Assembly (NCBI GenBank): GCA_963971305.1
Contig: OZ020303.1
Coordinates: 44,318,106-44,382,105 of the forward strand
Direction of reading: 5' to 3'
Length of the DNA: 64,000 nt
From: Arcuatula senhousia
Taxonomy: Eukaryota > Mollusca > Bivalvia > Mytilida > Mytilidae
The translations under genes and the position numbers were made by a program. The notes below the pieces were generated by a model. That model had not been told where the DNA came from and did not search any database. It was given only the letters and a program-made list of their open reading frames with translations. Shown here in pieces: positions 33,701-46,211 of this stretch (the first letter of the stretch is position 1; each line of letters opens with the position of its first letter).

Positions 33701-34514
33701 TTAAAAGAGAAAGCTAGTCTACGATCCTTTTTTGTCTAGAAGTGTTGTAAGAAGTCTGCTTCATATGAATGAAGAAATTAATTTATTATAGCTTTATTAA
33801 TGCAAATTTTACCAAAAAAGGTTGTAAGCATATAACAAGTACAAAATTTGGAATGTAAGCATGCATGATATCCGAATTAACGAATTCTGTTAGTTCCTGG
33901 ATAACACGAAATGAGTAACAGTAAAATTGGTCAATTATGCTACTTATAATTACGCAATCTTATGTAAATAACCATAAAAATGTATGATATAACCCGACAA
34001 AACAGTTTCCACAACTTACCAAAACAGAAGTCTATAACTGAACAAAACTTAATCCTCTAAAACGGTGAGACAAATTACCGGTTTGATGTGTTTACTAATT
34101 TGATTTTCTTCAACAGTTGGCAGTACTCTCCTTGCATGTTTTAATTTTAAACGATTTAAAAAGAACGTGGGTACACATTGCATGCTTTATCATAAGTTTG
34201 AAATGTGTTATTTACTTTTAATTTAGAGTTATAAAATGTATAACCTTTTTAGTCATAACTTTCAAACCATTAATCATAGATTAACCAAACTTTCACATTT
34301 TATTGAAATCAATACAAAAATGTAAATTATAAAGAAATATAAATTATACATAGGTTTATGTTTATAAACAATGCTCAGGTGTGTATTGTATGTGTGTTTT
34401 GTAAACAATATTGATCGAAAAAGGGGCGAATTTTACCCACCAAATACAACATTACGTGAATCCTTCACTGGACTTTCCTGATCGTCGTGAATTCACCTTA
34501 CTATAGGGGTGAGC
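30744..34514. mobile_element. ~3.75-kb element with ~65-bp inverted ends
   Basis: 30755-30819 and 34438-34502 are inverted copies (AGTAAGGTG, ATTCACGACGATCAGGAAAG, and so on), and the flanks GCCACACCCCT and AGGGGTGAGCC extend the symmetry. The target duplication is unclear (possibly TA). The interior has no recognisable transposase. It includes a family B hammerhead fragment at about 31745-31772, a more GC-rich stretch at 32.34-32.87 kb and otherwise AT-rich non-coding DNA. Confidence 0.7.
31745..31775 (-). repeat. Family B hammerhead element fragment ending at the cleavage site
   Basis: The minus strand keeps CGTCAGGCGTAGCAAAATTT. Homology to the family stops at the GUC|AGGCG cleavage position or within a few bases of it. 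Confidence 0.5.
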
Positions 34515-35195
34515 CAGTCAATAATTTACATCCAATGCACAAGCTATCATATTGTAAGGTTTAGTTTCTCCATTTTTGTAAATTAAATGAAATGCCTGTT
34601 CCAAGCCAGGACCATTACAATTTGGGATTTCTTTGGTATGTTTTTGTCTTGTTTCTTCTTTTCTTCTTGGTCATATGAGATCATTACAGTTCGACATTTA
34701 TTAAACATTAATTTTTAACAAATTATTACTAAATGAAACCACCTCCATCTATTCTCATGACATTTATGCTTATTAAAACATCTTAAGTCAGAACATATTG
34801 CTTTTCCTCTGTTTAATTTTTCCATTCTTGTTTTTGTCCGTCCGTCCGTCCGTCTAATTATGAAATATTCCATGGTCATATATATATACAAAGGTGGATA
34901 TCAATAAATATGATTAGTTTAGTTTTTGCATAGTTATTCTGGGTATGCATATTTGGAATAGTAACTTCAATATTTGAATCAAACCATTTTTGAGAGAGAA
35001 AAAAAAACACACTTTCAAAACAGAATAGTCGTTAATTCAAATGTTTTAGAATACAAAACCGTGATACCATACACATACAGATATGATTATTCCAAATGTA
35101 AAATATTTGTGTTCGTGTTTTTTTTTTTTTTTTATCTTTTTCAAATGTAATAAAAGTATACTATTGACGAAACACTCACCAGATCTATTCTATTA
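34515..35195. other. Non-coding, with Penelope 3'-region fragment and CCGT tract
   Basis: 34588-34640 resembles the TGCCTGTNCCAAGCCAGGA segment of the Penelope 3' region. 34838-34856 is GTCCGTCCGTCCGTC. Nothing coding is seen. Confidence 0.45.
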
Positions 35196-37211
35196 GGAAC
35201 CGGTCAAAATTTATGAAAACATGGGACCGGAGCAAATGATAGTGGGACAAGTACTTTTTTAACGTTCAAAGAAGTGGGGCCATGATTTTTTTTTAAATTG
35301 AAAGGCATGGGACATATCCTTTTTTTTCCTCCAACACTATATAAAAAACGTTTTTAAATTTGCATATTTAATTCAGTAATAGAAAACAATAATTGCATAT
35401 CAAGAACAATTAACAACATCAACAATATAATACAATAGTTTACATATACATTTTATTTTTACGTTTGGTCATATATTCAATTTGCATGGGACATGTACTT
35501 TTTTAGCTCACCTGACCCGAAGGGTCATGTGAGCTATTGCCATCACTTTGCGTCCGTCGTCCGTCCGTCGTCCGTCGTCTGTCGTCTGTCGTCCCTCGTC
35601 CGTCGTCCGTTAGCTTTTTTCAAACATCTTCTTCTCTGAAACTGCTTGGTCAAATGCAGCCAAACTTGATATGGTTGTTCCTTAGGGTATTGTGCAAAAA
35701 GTTTGCGTTGGGATTTTTGATACGTCAAAAAACATGGCCGCTGTTACTAAAAATAGAAAAGGGGGGTCAAATACAGTTTTTTTGCAAATAACTCAAAAAC
35801 AGTGACAGATATCAAAATTCTGATGGGAGACAAAAGTGATCAGTACCTCAAGATCTACCTGCCCCGAAATTTGCAAGAAAATCCAACAACCGATGTAGGA
35901 GTTATTGCCCTTTTTCTGGATTTTTTCAAAATTTTGCACTTATTTAGCCCTTTATCTTAATAACTATTCAAGATATTTTAAAAATTCAAATTGCATATGA
36001 TTAAACACATTAAGATCTACATTTCATGTAATTAGGTCAAAGCTGTGGAACCATTTCTTTTAGGAGTTATGGCCCTAAAAGCGTCAAAATTTACCGTTTT
36101 TCATTTCTTTTTCCCTGAATTTCTAAGATTAACTTGTCTGACACCATACATCCAACTTCAACCAAACTTGGCACAGTTGTTTGATAGCATAAATGCTACA
36201 AATGTGTCGTTCAGATTTTTGATTCGTCAAAAAATATGGCCGCCACCCAGATGTGGCTAAAAATAGAACATAGGGGTAAATTGCAGTTTTTTGCTATTAA
36301 CTCAAAAATTGTTGAAGATATCAAAATTATGATTGGAGACAAAAGTGATCAGCATCTCAAGATCTACCTGCTCTGAAAGTTTCAAGAAGATCCAACAATT
36401 GATGTAGGAGTTATTGCCCTTTTTCTGGATTTTTTTTCAAAATTTTTCACTTATTTAGCCATATATCTTGAAAACTATACAAGATATTTCAAAAATTTAA
36501 ATTGCATATGATCAAGCACATCAAGATCTACATTGTATGTATTTAGGTCAAAGCTGTAGGACCATTTTTATTAGGAGTTATTGTCCTTAAAACAACAAAA
36601 TTTACCATTTTTTCATTACTTTTCCCCTGAATTTCAAAGATTAACTTGTCTGACACCGTGAGACCAACTGCATCTTAACTTGGCACACTTATTTAATAGC
36701 TTATATGCTACAACTCTATTGTTCATATTTTTGATTCGTAAAAAAACATGGCTGCCATGGCTAAAAATAGAACATAGGGGTAAATTTCATTTTTTTGCTA
36801 ATAACTCAAAAATGGTTTCAGATATCAAAATTGTGCAAGAATCAAAAGTGATCAGCATATTAAGTACCTGTCCTGAAATTTCGGAAAAGATCTGACTGCT
36901 GATGTGGGAGTTATTGCCCTTTTTTCTAATTTTTGCTAAATTTTGCACTTATTAAGCCCAATAACTTGAAAACTAACCAAGTTATTTCAGAAATTTAAAT
37001 CGCATATGGTTAAGCACAATAATATCTACAAAATATATGTATCTTCGTAGTTCAGGTGAGCGATTCAGGCTCCTGGGAGCCTCTTGTTCTTTATGGAAAT
37101 GCATGGGACCAAATTTTTTAACTACACAATTAACCATGGGACCATGAGATTTTGTCATGTCAGAATTCCTTCTGCTCCGGTCCCATGCCTCGATAAATTT
37201 TGACCAGTCCC
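35196..37211. mobile_element. 2016-bp TA-flanked inverted-repeat element hosting a nested element
   Basis: The ends are GGAACCGGTCAAAATTTAT and, inverted, GGGACTGGTCAAAATTTATC. TA lies on both sides (35194-35195 and 37212-37213). ATGGGACC motifs recur in both arms. Removing the nested element at 35505-37088 leaves a ~430-bp MITE-sized element. Confidence 0.7.
35505..37088 (+). mobile_element. HINE/pearl-like element (AGCTCACCTG type)
   Basis: 5' hairpin at 35505-35536 (AGCTCACCTGACCC / GGGTCATGTGAGCT), then a GTCCGTC tract, then three core units of about 500 bp that share ATCAAAATT, AAAAGTGATCAG and GGAGTTATTGCCCTTTTTCT. Next come the 3' half-repeat CAGGTGAGCG and the terminal hairpin AGGCTCCTGGGAGCCT ending CTTG. 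It inserted in a T-run. The ORFs inside are not genes. Confidence 0.75.
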
Positions 37212-37213
37212 TA

Positions 37214-38248
37214 AGACATTTATGCAATTTTACATATAAACTTAAATTTTAATATCAAAACAATTTAAAACTTTTAATAAATTTGTAATTTCTATTTCAT
37301 TAGAAATGACCTCTGTGGTGTCGTCGTTTGCTTTGGAATCAGTTTCCCTGCCATGATGACATTTGGTGTCTATTTTATAATTTTTGGGCCGGATTTCACG
37401 GATGGAAATATCCGGGTTCTAAAATGGTGAATGTTGGGCGGCGACGGGCGGACGGGCGGACAGGAAATAAAATTTCGTAGCATTTTTCTCAGCAACTACC
37501 AATCACAGCAACTTGATATTTGGTATACAGCATAAGGGATCGACCATTTGATTTTTATGGGGGGGCTATGGTGAAATTTGAAATGAAAATCCAGGATGGC
37601 ACAAAATCCAGCAATAAAAAGGCATGACAGTTCTTTGAATTAAAAAAAAAGACAGGATGGTAGTTTTGGCTGAAATTTTTATAATAGCTTTAAAAATAAA
37701 AAATAAAAATTGGTGCGCGGAAGCACGCAAAAAAAATCTAGGCTTTGCTTTTTCCGAAAATAAAAAGACAGGACGAAGAAAATATCCATGCAAGCCCACC
37801 CCATAAAAATCAAATTGTTGCTCCCTTAGGGTGGGTCTCATAACGTAAAATTTGATTTCATGTTTGTTGCTCATCTACTTGACATTGATGACAAAAAGTA
37901 GAAAATTTTCGTAACTGTTTTCACAGCAACTACTTGCCATTTTTTAGGTCTCATAACCATGATAACGTACGATTCGATTTCACTTCATCTACTTCCCGTT
38001 TAACGAAATCCTGCCATTTCTCTCTTTCTTATAACTTTGTTTTCGTTATATTAGTTTAGAGACCATGCAGTCTGTCTACAGACTATATACAACTGTTTTG
38101 AACTATCTGCTGGTGCAAACTTGTAGTGGTAGTGCTTGGGCTTGTGAAATTAAAAAAAATATCTAAGTTGGTTTGAATTTGATTTCATTTTATGCGCCAT
38201 GTTGTTCTATATCTACGTTCTGTCTTAGTGGTATTTTTCACTTATATT
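37214..38248. other. Non-coding; 5' end of another hairpin-microsatellite element
   Basis: 37388-37414 forms a hairpin (CCGGATTTC ... GAAATATCCGG) followed at 37435-37462 by an ACGGGCGG microsatellite and TTTCTCAGCAACTA. This is the same architecture as the other HINE/pearl-like elements. The 3' end was not found. No gene is seen. Confidence 0.45.
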
Positions 38249-38252
38249 TTAA

Positions 38253-38632
38253 GTACCAGTCTTTCTAAAAATCATACAGAGGGTGATTCATGGTAAAAAA
38301 TAACATGGTTTCTAATAAAGAATACAGAATGGTCACCTATTGACAAAAACCAACAGCCATTTGTTTCTATAAGATGTTAGTCATGAGAGATAAAATTTAC
38401 GTAGATTACATTATAACTACTGTAAACAAGGGAGATAACTCTTTTCTTGCTAAGTATTTCATTACAATTCAAACTGACACTGATTTCTCAAATGACCAAG
38501 ACCTTTGTGGAAAACATTTCAACAATAATACTATATCTTGATTCAGAAAATGTAAAGAAACCCATGTGTTATTTTTTACCATAAATCACCATTATCATAA
38601 ACCCTGCATGATTTTTAGAAAGACAGATACTT
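38253..38632. mobile_element. 380-bp MITE flanked by TTAA
   Basis: Imperfect ~60-bp inverted repeats (GTCTTTCTAAAAATCAT, then ATGGTAAAAAATAACA in both arms) are flanked by TTAA at 38249-38252 and 38633-38636. A TTAA target fits a piggyBac- or Kolobok-derived MITE. Confidence 0.7.
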
Positions 38633-38636
38633 TTAA

Positions 38637-40716
38637 TAGTTTTGTCTGCTGCATGTTTCTTTCGGCATAATAGAACACTTTCTAACTGGATATTCGGGAA
38701 ACAGATAGTTCTTTCTCTTGGATACGCTTCGGACAGTAGTACACGTGTAATGTACTTTTCTGTGCAACCTCAAAGGGTTTTAAGAACGGTTAGAATTAAT
38801 TGTATTTCATGTACTTTGCATATATACCAGAAATCAGTTCCACCTCGGGGAAAAATAAACTGTGTTTCTCTTATACCTAGTCAAAAAGTATGAAATGTTT
38901 ATCGCAGGATTATGTTATGTAATAGTTTCAAAATAAACTGACATGGCGGTGGCTCTTGAGAACATTAGGAACATTTACGTCACATGCAACTGCAAATGAA
39001 TTCATTCCATTTTTTTTTCAAATTTCCAAGAACCACGTTTGCTGTGTGTCAAACAATACAGTAAAGTGTATGTTGTTTTTATTTTTGTCATCATGTATTT
39101 GTTTTTATCCTAGGTTAATAGCTCCTTGGAGCTTTTGTTATAGGATTCTTCCTTCCTGAACCCAAGTAGTATTTTACAATCTGACTTATGAGATCAGCAC
39201 AATACGAATCTTAATCCAGTACACTTAGTCAAACTGAACGCTAATCGAGTGGAAGCCCGAGGGGTGTATTGTCACTCTTTGATGGAAGTGTCTTAGAAAC
39301 AAAACTGTTTCCCAAAAGATGATGCCCCGCATTCAACATGTCATTTTGCAAAATGTAGTACTGAACTATCCCTATGGTAACTTTAGATTTGCGCTTTGTT
39401 CGTCTGTCCGTACGTCTGTCTGTCACGTCACGCCTCAGTTTTTCACGTTCACTTTTTTGTGATCGTTTTTAGATTTTTGGTATGCAAGTCTACCATCATG
39501 AGTTACTGATCAACTTTTGGTTTCGTTTCAGTCTGCAAAGTTTTACAAGAGTAAAGACCCTTTAACTTGGAAAAATGATTGAAAATCAAGTTTTTCCCAC
39601 TTATTTTCAGTAATGCTTATAGTATAGATAATGAAGTGGTCAGTTAATGTTTTGTTCTATTTCACATTATTTTTACCATACAGAATTACAGAATGTATGT
39701 TCATTTGAACAATTCTTTGTCAACGCTTTTGTTTGTCCATGTCATCTTTGAGTTTATTGTTCTATAGCTAGAAATTGGTCTAACGTTTAAACTTTTGGGA
39801 TTGGTATTGAATCATGTGTTGTTTTTTAGTCTTGGGACATTGCAAGACGACGAGAAGCTCCCTTTGGTCATGTTGAAGACTGCTGGCTGTTTTCCATTGT
39901 GATTTTTTTTAAGTTGCCGTTTCTTTATGTTGGTTGTGTCGCGTGCACTTATTCCACATCTCAATATCGTTTTCTGAAATATGGAACCAGTAGGGTACAT
40001 GTACTATGTATTGTTTTGCAGTACTCTTGAAATGCTTGTTTGTTATATCCATATGTGCTCTTGGTAGCAACCAGGCAGCTTTTTAGGGCAATCATGCATA
40101 TATCAGATTCGCATCGTTAGTTATCTTTACCAATTAAAAGCTGTTGATTCACATGTAGTGACCATTATTTTCTATATTAAGAATTTTACTTTCTAGAAGC
40201 TAAATTTACATTTAATTCGTATTATATGAACTGCATGATAATTCTGATTATGTGGATTTTATTTGGTTTTATGCATTTTCAATACTTTTTTAATTGTGGA
40301 TGTTTGGGTTCTAGTGCTGGTGATGGGGGATAAAATTCACAAAATGGCCAGTTCATTGCAGTTGGAGTTTACATATGTGTTATGGTCTCATCTTCATTAT
40401 TCCATACCCTTAAATAAAATACATATAGAGGTTGTTTTCATAACTCTTTAAATATTCAAGAGTGAAGGAAAAAAACTTCAAAAAGCTCTAACTTTTTTTT
40501 AAATTAAGAATCCCTCATCTATATATCTACAGTGATGACATAAGATATAAACAAACAGAAAAATCAAAATTCCAAACAGGAATTAAAACTAAAAGAAACC
40601 AAAAATAAACAAAGGCAAAAGTTGTAAAAATGATAACAAATTAAAACTTATGAACTTGAATTCCGTTTAACAGATCTTAGATTAAGAACTTAAATTGGGG
40701 AAAAATATGTTCAGAG
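38637..40716. other. Non-coding repeat debris
   Basis: 39241-39440 is a CTGT/CCGT-containing fragment. 39830-39975 resembles the Penelope 3' region (compare 26.4 kb). The remainder is AT-rich without a supported gene. Confidence 0.45.
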
Positions 40717-41241
40717 TCATAGTCGAGTTTGTTGGAACTTTACAAACAAATCCAAATCTTCATAAGATGGCGGAAGTTCAGATGATTTCAGAGAGTCTAT
40801 TTCAATGGACATCGCCGCATTATAGCTCGGCAAACCTGTTTCGTCTTCGTCTTCGGAATCCACGGAATTCCCCGACACGACAATCCGTGGAACTTCCCGG
40901 GCATTTCCCGTGTGGTATCTTTGAACATAGTTTTGTATCCGGTTTGCAAGCGAAGACACCCATCTGTTAGTAAAATACACATTAACATGTGTTGTCCTAT
41001 CTTGTGGCTCTTCAGTGGTGCCATGGTCTAAAGGTTGAGCTTGCTCTGCAGCAGTGTCATTTTCGTCTGTGTCATCGTTTTGCATATCATCCTCGTCATC
41101 GGATGATGATTTCCACCAGCGAGGGCATCTACAATTCCAACCCTTGCAGTCTTTATAACAAATGTAGGTGATGATCATGGCGGTGAGAAATAGATGAAAA
41201 GCAATGGCCGCCCCGACGAGGAAGATGAAATAATCATCCAT
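40717..41241 (-). CDS. Single-pass membrane protein with C-terminal PY motifs, 174 aa
   Basis: Residues about 5-28 (FIFLVGAAIAFHLFLTAMII) form one membrane segment directly after a very short N-terminus. A Cys-rich juxtamembrane stretch follows (CYKDCKGWNCRCPRWW), suited to palmitoylation, then a long acidic cytoplasmic tail (SSDDEDDMQNDD...). Near the C-terminus are LPSY and PPSY motifs (LPPSYEDLD) of the kind bound by WW domains of Nedd4-type ubiquitin ligases. Layout and length recall small PY-motif adaptors such as Shisa/VOPP1/NDFIP-like proteins, but no specific family is claimed. The start at 41241 is the first Met; TTTAAAG just upstream could be a splice acceptor, so a 5' exon is possible. 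The open frame and composition argue for a real gene. Confidence 0.65.
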   Translation of the reverse strand: MDDYFIFLVGAAIAFHLFLTAMIITYICYKDCKGWNCRCPRWWKSSSDDEDDMQNDDTDENDTAAEQAQPLDHGTTEEPQDRTTHVNVYFTNRWVSSLANRIQNYVQRYHTGNAREVPRIVVSGNSVDSEDEDETGLPSYNAAMSIEIDSLKSSELPPSYEDLDLFVKFQQTRL

Positions 41242-42232
41242 CTTTAAATAAGTAAGTTGTCAGTGTGGAAGGGTCTTCCATTGAAGTTATCTGAAAGATA
41301 AATCACTATAAAGAGCATTTGGAATGTAAATTAATCGTATATGTTTTATAAGTAAATGTACATGAAACGGTACATCTTTATAATAAGCTATCGTTTAGAT
41401 AAAAATGACACTTTCATGGATACTGTGAGTTAGGGTACATTACTAGTAATTCACATGGTAACCCTAACGCCAGCTACTCAGTCTTTTTAAGATTATTTTT
41501 TAGCCCTACAGTCAAGCGGCTGGTCTTATATATTATAAAAAAATACATGTTTTGTTTAACAAGAGCGGTAACAAAAATATAGTATACAAATAAAATTGTA
41601 CATGTAATAGTACATGTACATTTTTCCTTATTTCAGACAAACGGCTCGGCTCATAATTGACGTGAATAAGCGTTCATACAGTTCCAAGAACACGTCTACG
41701 ATTTCAGAATCTGTTCTTTTACCTATATGTGCTCCTATTGGGTTTCATCTAAAAAGAATTTCGCTCGATAACTGGACCCCTGCTAAGAATGATATATCTG
41801 TTTAAAATCAAAGGAGATAAAACATTTACAAAGGATTTTAAAAAGTTATATCAATGACTCATACATGTAATTTATTCTTGAACTTTAAAAAATACATCTT
41901 TACATCAAGCTTACCTTAAAAAAATACGATTTTATAAAAGATGAAAACTTCCGTATAAACGGATTCGTCAATGTTTACAAATTCTCTTATCTCGAATTTC
42001 CAATGTAAATACATTGTCTACCTTGAATAAAAAGTAGGACGGGTGACCTTATATACGAGGGTTGCTTTCATAATTCGAAAAAGAATTGGGAAATTGTTCA
42101 AAGATTCTGAACATTTTTGTATTTTTCATACACGTAATTTTGAGACGTGCATACATTTACCATTAAATTTCTAATATTTTTTGTTATTGAAATTTCCGTT
42201 TTTTTAAATTCTAAATTGTTTAAAACACCAGG
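41242..42232. other. Upstream region of the membrane-protein gene
   Basis: AT-rich, with no supported coding sequence. It presumably holds promoter or 5' UTR sequence of the minus-strand gene, but no element can be pinned down. Confidence 0.3.
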
Positions 42233-42430
42233 TTTCTTTCCTTGTACTGCACATGGTTGTCGGTGCTGGATTTGGCTTCCCTATTCGGTCCTTTTGGCTT
42301 ATGAGTACTTTTCATTCAATACTTTGGGTTTTTGACCTTCCAATGTTTTGATTCAAATGCTGCTGATGAGAGGTTACTCCTTGAAATATCGATAAACAGC
42401 ATAACCAAATCAACCGTTTTTATACCCGTT
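42233..42430 (+). mobile_element. Family A hammerhead retroelement fragment, plus-strand copy
   Basis: Homologous to 27680-27905 in the opposite orientation (CTTTCCTTGTACTGCACATGG, then the GACCTTCCAATGTTTTGATT flank and the ribozyme). Confidence 0.7.
42357..42402 (+). ncRNA. Hammerhead ribozyme, family A, copy with lost cleavage-site U
   Basis: Stem I ATGCTG/CAGCAT, CUGAUGA, stem II GAGG/CCUU and GAA match the 27726 copy exactly. At 42395 the base that should be U16.1 is A (GATAAA instead of GATATA), so the NUH triplet is lost and the last stem III pair is broken. It is expected to be inactive. Confidence 0.75.
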
Positions 42431-42435
42431 TTGAG

Positions 42436-42600
42436 GGTGTCACAGCCCTTTTGGTACGCGGTATTCCGTGCTTTTTAAAGGGTATTCGGTACGCCAAGGT
42501 GTGGTACGCGGTACGCGATGTTCCGAATTTTTAGGCTTTTGGTACGCGTACGCCGTGATCTTTAGAGTATTCGGTATTCCAGTCTTTTTAACGGTATTCT
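42436..42600. repeat. Degenerate repeats of GGTACGCGGTA / GGTATTCCG
   Basis: Short GGTACGC and GGTATTC motifs occur at least eight times within 165 bp, next to the family A fragment. Confidence 0.5.
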
Positions 42601-44005
42601 GTCCTTTTTTAAACGATTTGGTATTGTATTTTGATATTCTTGCGAAAACAACAGTAATGTAAGAATAAAAACTTTTTAAAAAAATAGCTAAATTGTACAC
42701 GTAACTATATCAAAATTTAAAAACTTTTTTTCAGTTCAATTATCTTTTTGAAGTTGGTAGAACTATTTTTTTCCTTTTCGAACTCGAGACATATATGAAA
42801 GGAATAGAGCTAGGTACCACGTACTTAGTCAATAAAGATATAGATGTACTTGTAAGATTAAAAAGGATTTTGCTAAATGTTGTAGTTTTGCTTTGACAAC
42901 ACTTGGTTGGCGAGTTCTAAATAAACAATTTAAACTAAATGTCTTAGCAGCATAATATATAATTAACATAACAGTATGAAATGGTGCGATTGAAATCTTT
43001 AATTCGACTACGTGCATAAATTAAGACTTTGGTGTACATATCCAACAACTGAACGGTTAAACCTTAGCCAGGCCCGCCACTCGGTCGAGTTTGGGAGTCG
43101 TGCCACTACATCATTGCGAGTCAACCATTCAGATTTGAAAACGTTCTCGTCGCCTAAAAATTTCAACGAAAATGATTTTTTTTTCTACTGAGGAAAAAGC
43201 TATTGAATTCTAGCTGTCTGGCACTATAGTTATCTACATAGATACGCCACTGGTTCAAGTGGGTCCATATTTTTTAAAAGAGTAAGTTCCGCCTATAGTG
43301 TAGAAATAGGGTTCCAGATAAAAGTTTGCTGAAAATCTGTACTAAGATTACCAACTGATTTTCTGGTGAACTGTATCTGCCGAGGAGCTGATTTTTTTAA
43401 GACTAACTCACTCCCTGGATCCGCTATTGGGATAGCTAAATACAGGGTTTTTTTTTAAATTTCAGGACTGTGACGACACAAAAATATACATCCTCTCTTT
43501 TGAAACATTATAAACCCCCCTTTTTTCACGATTCCGGAATTTGTATGTCCGGACTTGGTAAAATTTAGAATTTTCTTTCCACTTCCGCATAAATTTTCCA
43601 TTCTTCGACCCTGCTTCGACTTCTCTCGTTGTTTTATTTCAAGTAGCTAGCTGAAATTAATACAAAATGACACAGATTTGAATGTCAATAACAATATTTT
43701 GCAACAGCATTGTACTGCAAGGTTGGTACACTGGTTATAAAGGTTGCAAATCGAAAGTTCTTTACCTGTTTACCCTGATCCTGCCGTCTATACAGACACC
43801 ATTACTGTTCTCTGTATACATGTGCATCAGTGGCTCCCTCGTATTTCCCCACACAAAATACATTTCTGTCCATTGTGATTCAAGTGTTTCATATTTTATT
43901 ATGACCAAGGGAGGCTGTCAAACTTGCAAAAAAAATCAGTTTTCAAAAAAATAAATACATGAATTCTTGTTGAACTATACATGACGGGTGATGTACATTA
44001 AACCC
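42601..44005. other. Non-coding, no clear features
   Basis: AT-rich sequence with short ORFs only; nothing recognisable. Confidence 0.3.
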
Positions 44006-46211
44006 GGTAACATGAATTACTGGAATCCCCGTAATTACTGGAAGCTTCAGGTAAATACTGGAATCCCCTTCGAAATTACCCAAATGCCCTATAATTTCAC
44101 TGCAAACCCTTTGAAATCGATAAATAATGTGTGTTTTTATTAAAATACATGTACATGTATGTTATTTTGGGGAAAATTAATTAAGAAAAATGTATATTTT
44201 AAAGCATTTTTCTATATATCCTTTTCACAATGGCGTCTTTTGGGGGGAAAAGGGAGATCAGATTACTCTATTGTCATAGTCATCATAGTATATTTATTCC
44301 TTATACATGCATGTAGGTCTTTATATGGAATTTTGTTCTTTGTGTGTGTGTGTTTTTGTTTTTTGTTTTTGTTTTGTTTTTTTTTATACTCAAAATATAA
44401 CAGTAGTAATCAAATAAACAAAACAGTAATTAAGGGTATCTCATCAAAAGATTCAAATCTTTGATTATATATATGTGTTTTTTCGTATTTTCTTTATAAT
44501 AGGTACTGGTATCTTCCTTTTTTTTCGGAATGGTGTTTTGGCTTAGTTCTTGCTTTGTAAATGAATGCGGACCTTCTTAAAGTTTTCAAATTGCATACTC
44601 GGCAACCATGTTCTGTGTATTTATATCAATATTCCATATATTACAGTCAAATACATGCTTCTATACTACTAAAATAACGAAGCGTTTTTTGTTAGCCGGG
44701 TTGCAGCCTAAACAACAAATGCTACGACTAAGATTCATATATCAAAAATAGGGGATGGTTGTGCCCTTTGAAAATTTCTTTAGCACATATGCAATTATGT
44801 CTGCAATTTGCTAATTAACTTAATTAATTGATCCGGAAATGTTATAGCTGTCATCGTTCCGGAATTACACGTATGAACAAGTTTTAGTAAAAAGCGCTAG
44901 GAAGCACCCGGGTTGGTATTTAGCGCCCGAGACTAAAAAGTTTATTCTTATCTGTAAATGAAAAAGAAATGGGTCATAAATTGTTACAAAATTATTTAAT
45001 CAAAATTTAACAAAATGTATATAAGCCTAAAAATTACTAAAAAACTAGAAGTACGTGTAGAGGTAAAATATCTTCAGTGCCGGTTCGATATTTTGCCCCC
45101 CTTTTTTTTACAATCCCCTGTTTTCAGACAAGTACAAAAAAAATCCCACAATTATGCTAAATATTTAAAAGATTTTATATAATAGATTATATTGGTAAGT
45201 TTAGTATAAAATTGTATGCAAAAAATGTTTTATCGTCAACAATTGTAACTTTTCAACAATTTAAAATATCATATTGTAGTTTTTTTTCTACGTGTTAAAT
45301 TTGGCTCAACGATGTCAATAAATTGACAAAATTGCGTAGCGATTGCTTGAAATTTATCTTGCCACTGGCCATTTGTGCACTTTAAAGGTGGGGTAACAAA
45401 TACCGTAGCATCTTAAATTTGCGATTATCACAACCATGAAAGGTCATGCAAATGCAATGTATAAATTATTGTGTGGTCTTTTTTTTTAAGCAACGCGACG
45501 ATTGATTTTCCCGCGAAATCACGGGTTTTTCCTAGTTACATATAAAAATGCAAAGTTTTAAACATTTTACCTAAAGGGAAATAAATGGTTATGTACAGTC
45601 AAGTATTTTCTAAAAGTAGACATGTTGCGCTAAATAGTATATGCTATTTGGAGCATGAAGCACTGATAATAGCGTGAGACAAAAACAGTATCTTCATGTT
45701 TTTTACTTGTTTTTCGGGAAAAACGTCATAAAATTGACGCTGTAAAAAATCTTCCATTTGGGCGGTATGATGTTTTCTATCGTTGTATTTCGCGTGTAGC
45801 GCTTAACATCACACTATATATCCCGATATCTTTATTTTTTTCACTTGTTTTCACGCTAGATTACACTCTCAACGATTATGAGCCGTATAATTTGTAATGA
45901 TATTAAAATATAATGAACTCTATAATTTTTTTCAAAGACATTATCTTTGTTCTTTTTGTAGAATGTATGTTAAAATCTTTATTTTTCAATAAGTTTCTTT
46001 TTAGTAATCTTTGAAAAAAATATTTTCACGGACTTTCACAATAAAACTTAAATGATTGTTTCACTGACTGAGATGTGCCCGAGCCTCGTGCAGGATATCT
46101 AAGTACATGTAGTTTTAAACTTTTAAACTTAAATTATTGTTTCGCGGACTACAACAGATATGCCTGAGCCTCATGCAGGATATCTTAGTAGTTCAGGGGT
46201 GCATTTTTTTA

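Noticed and set aside
35537..35791. 84-aa ORF rich in Ser/Arg/Pro/Val
   Set aside because: The N-terminal part is a translation of the CCGT microsatellite of the element at 35505.
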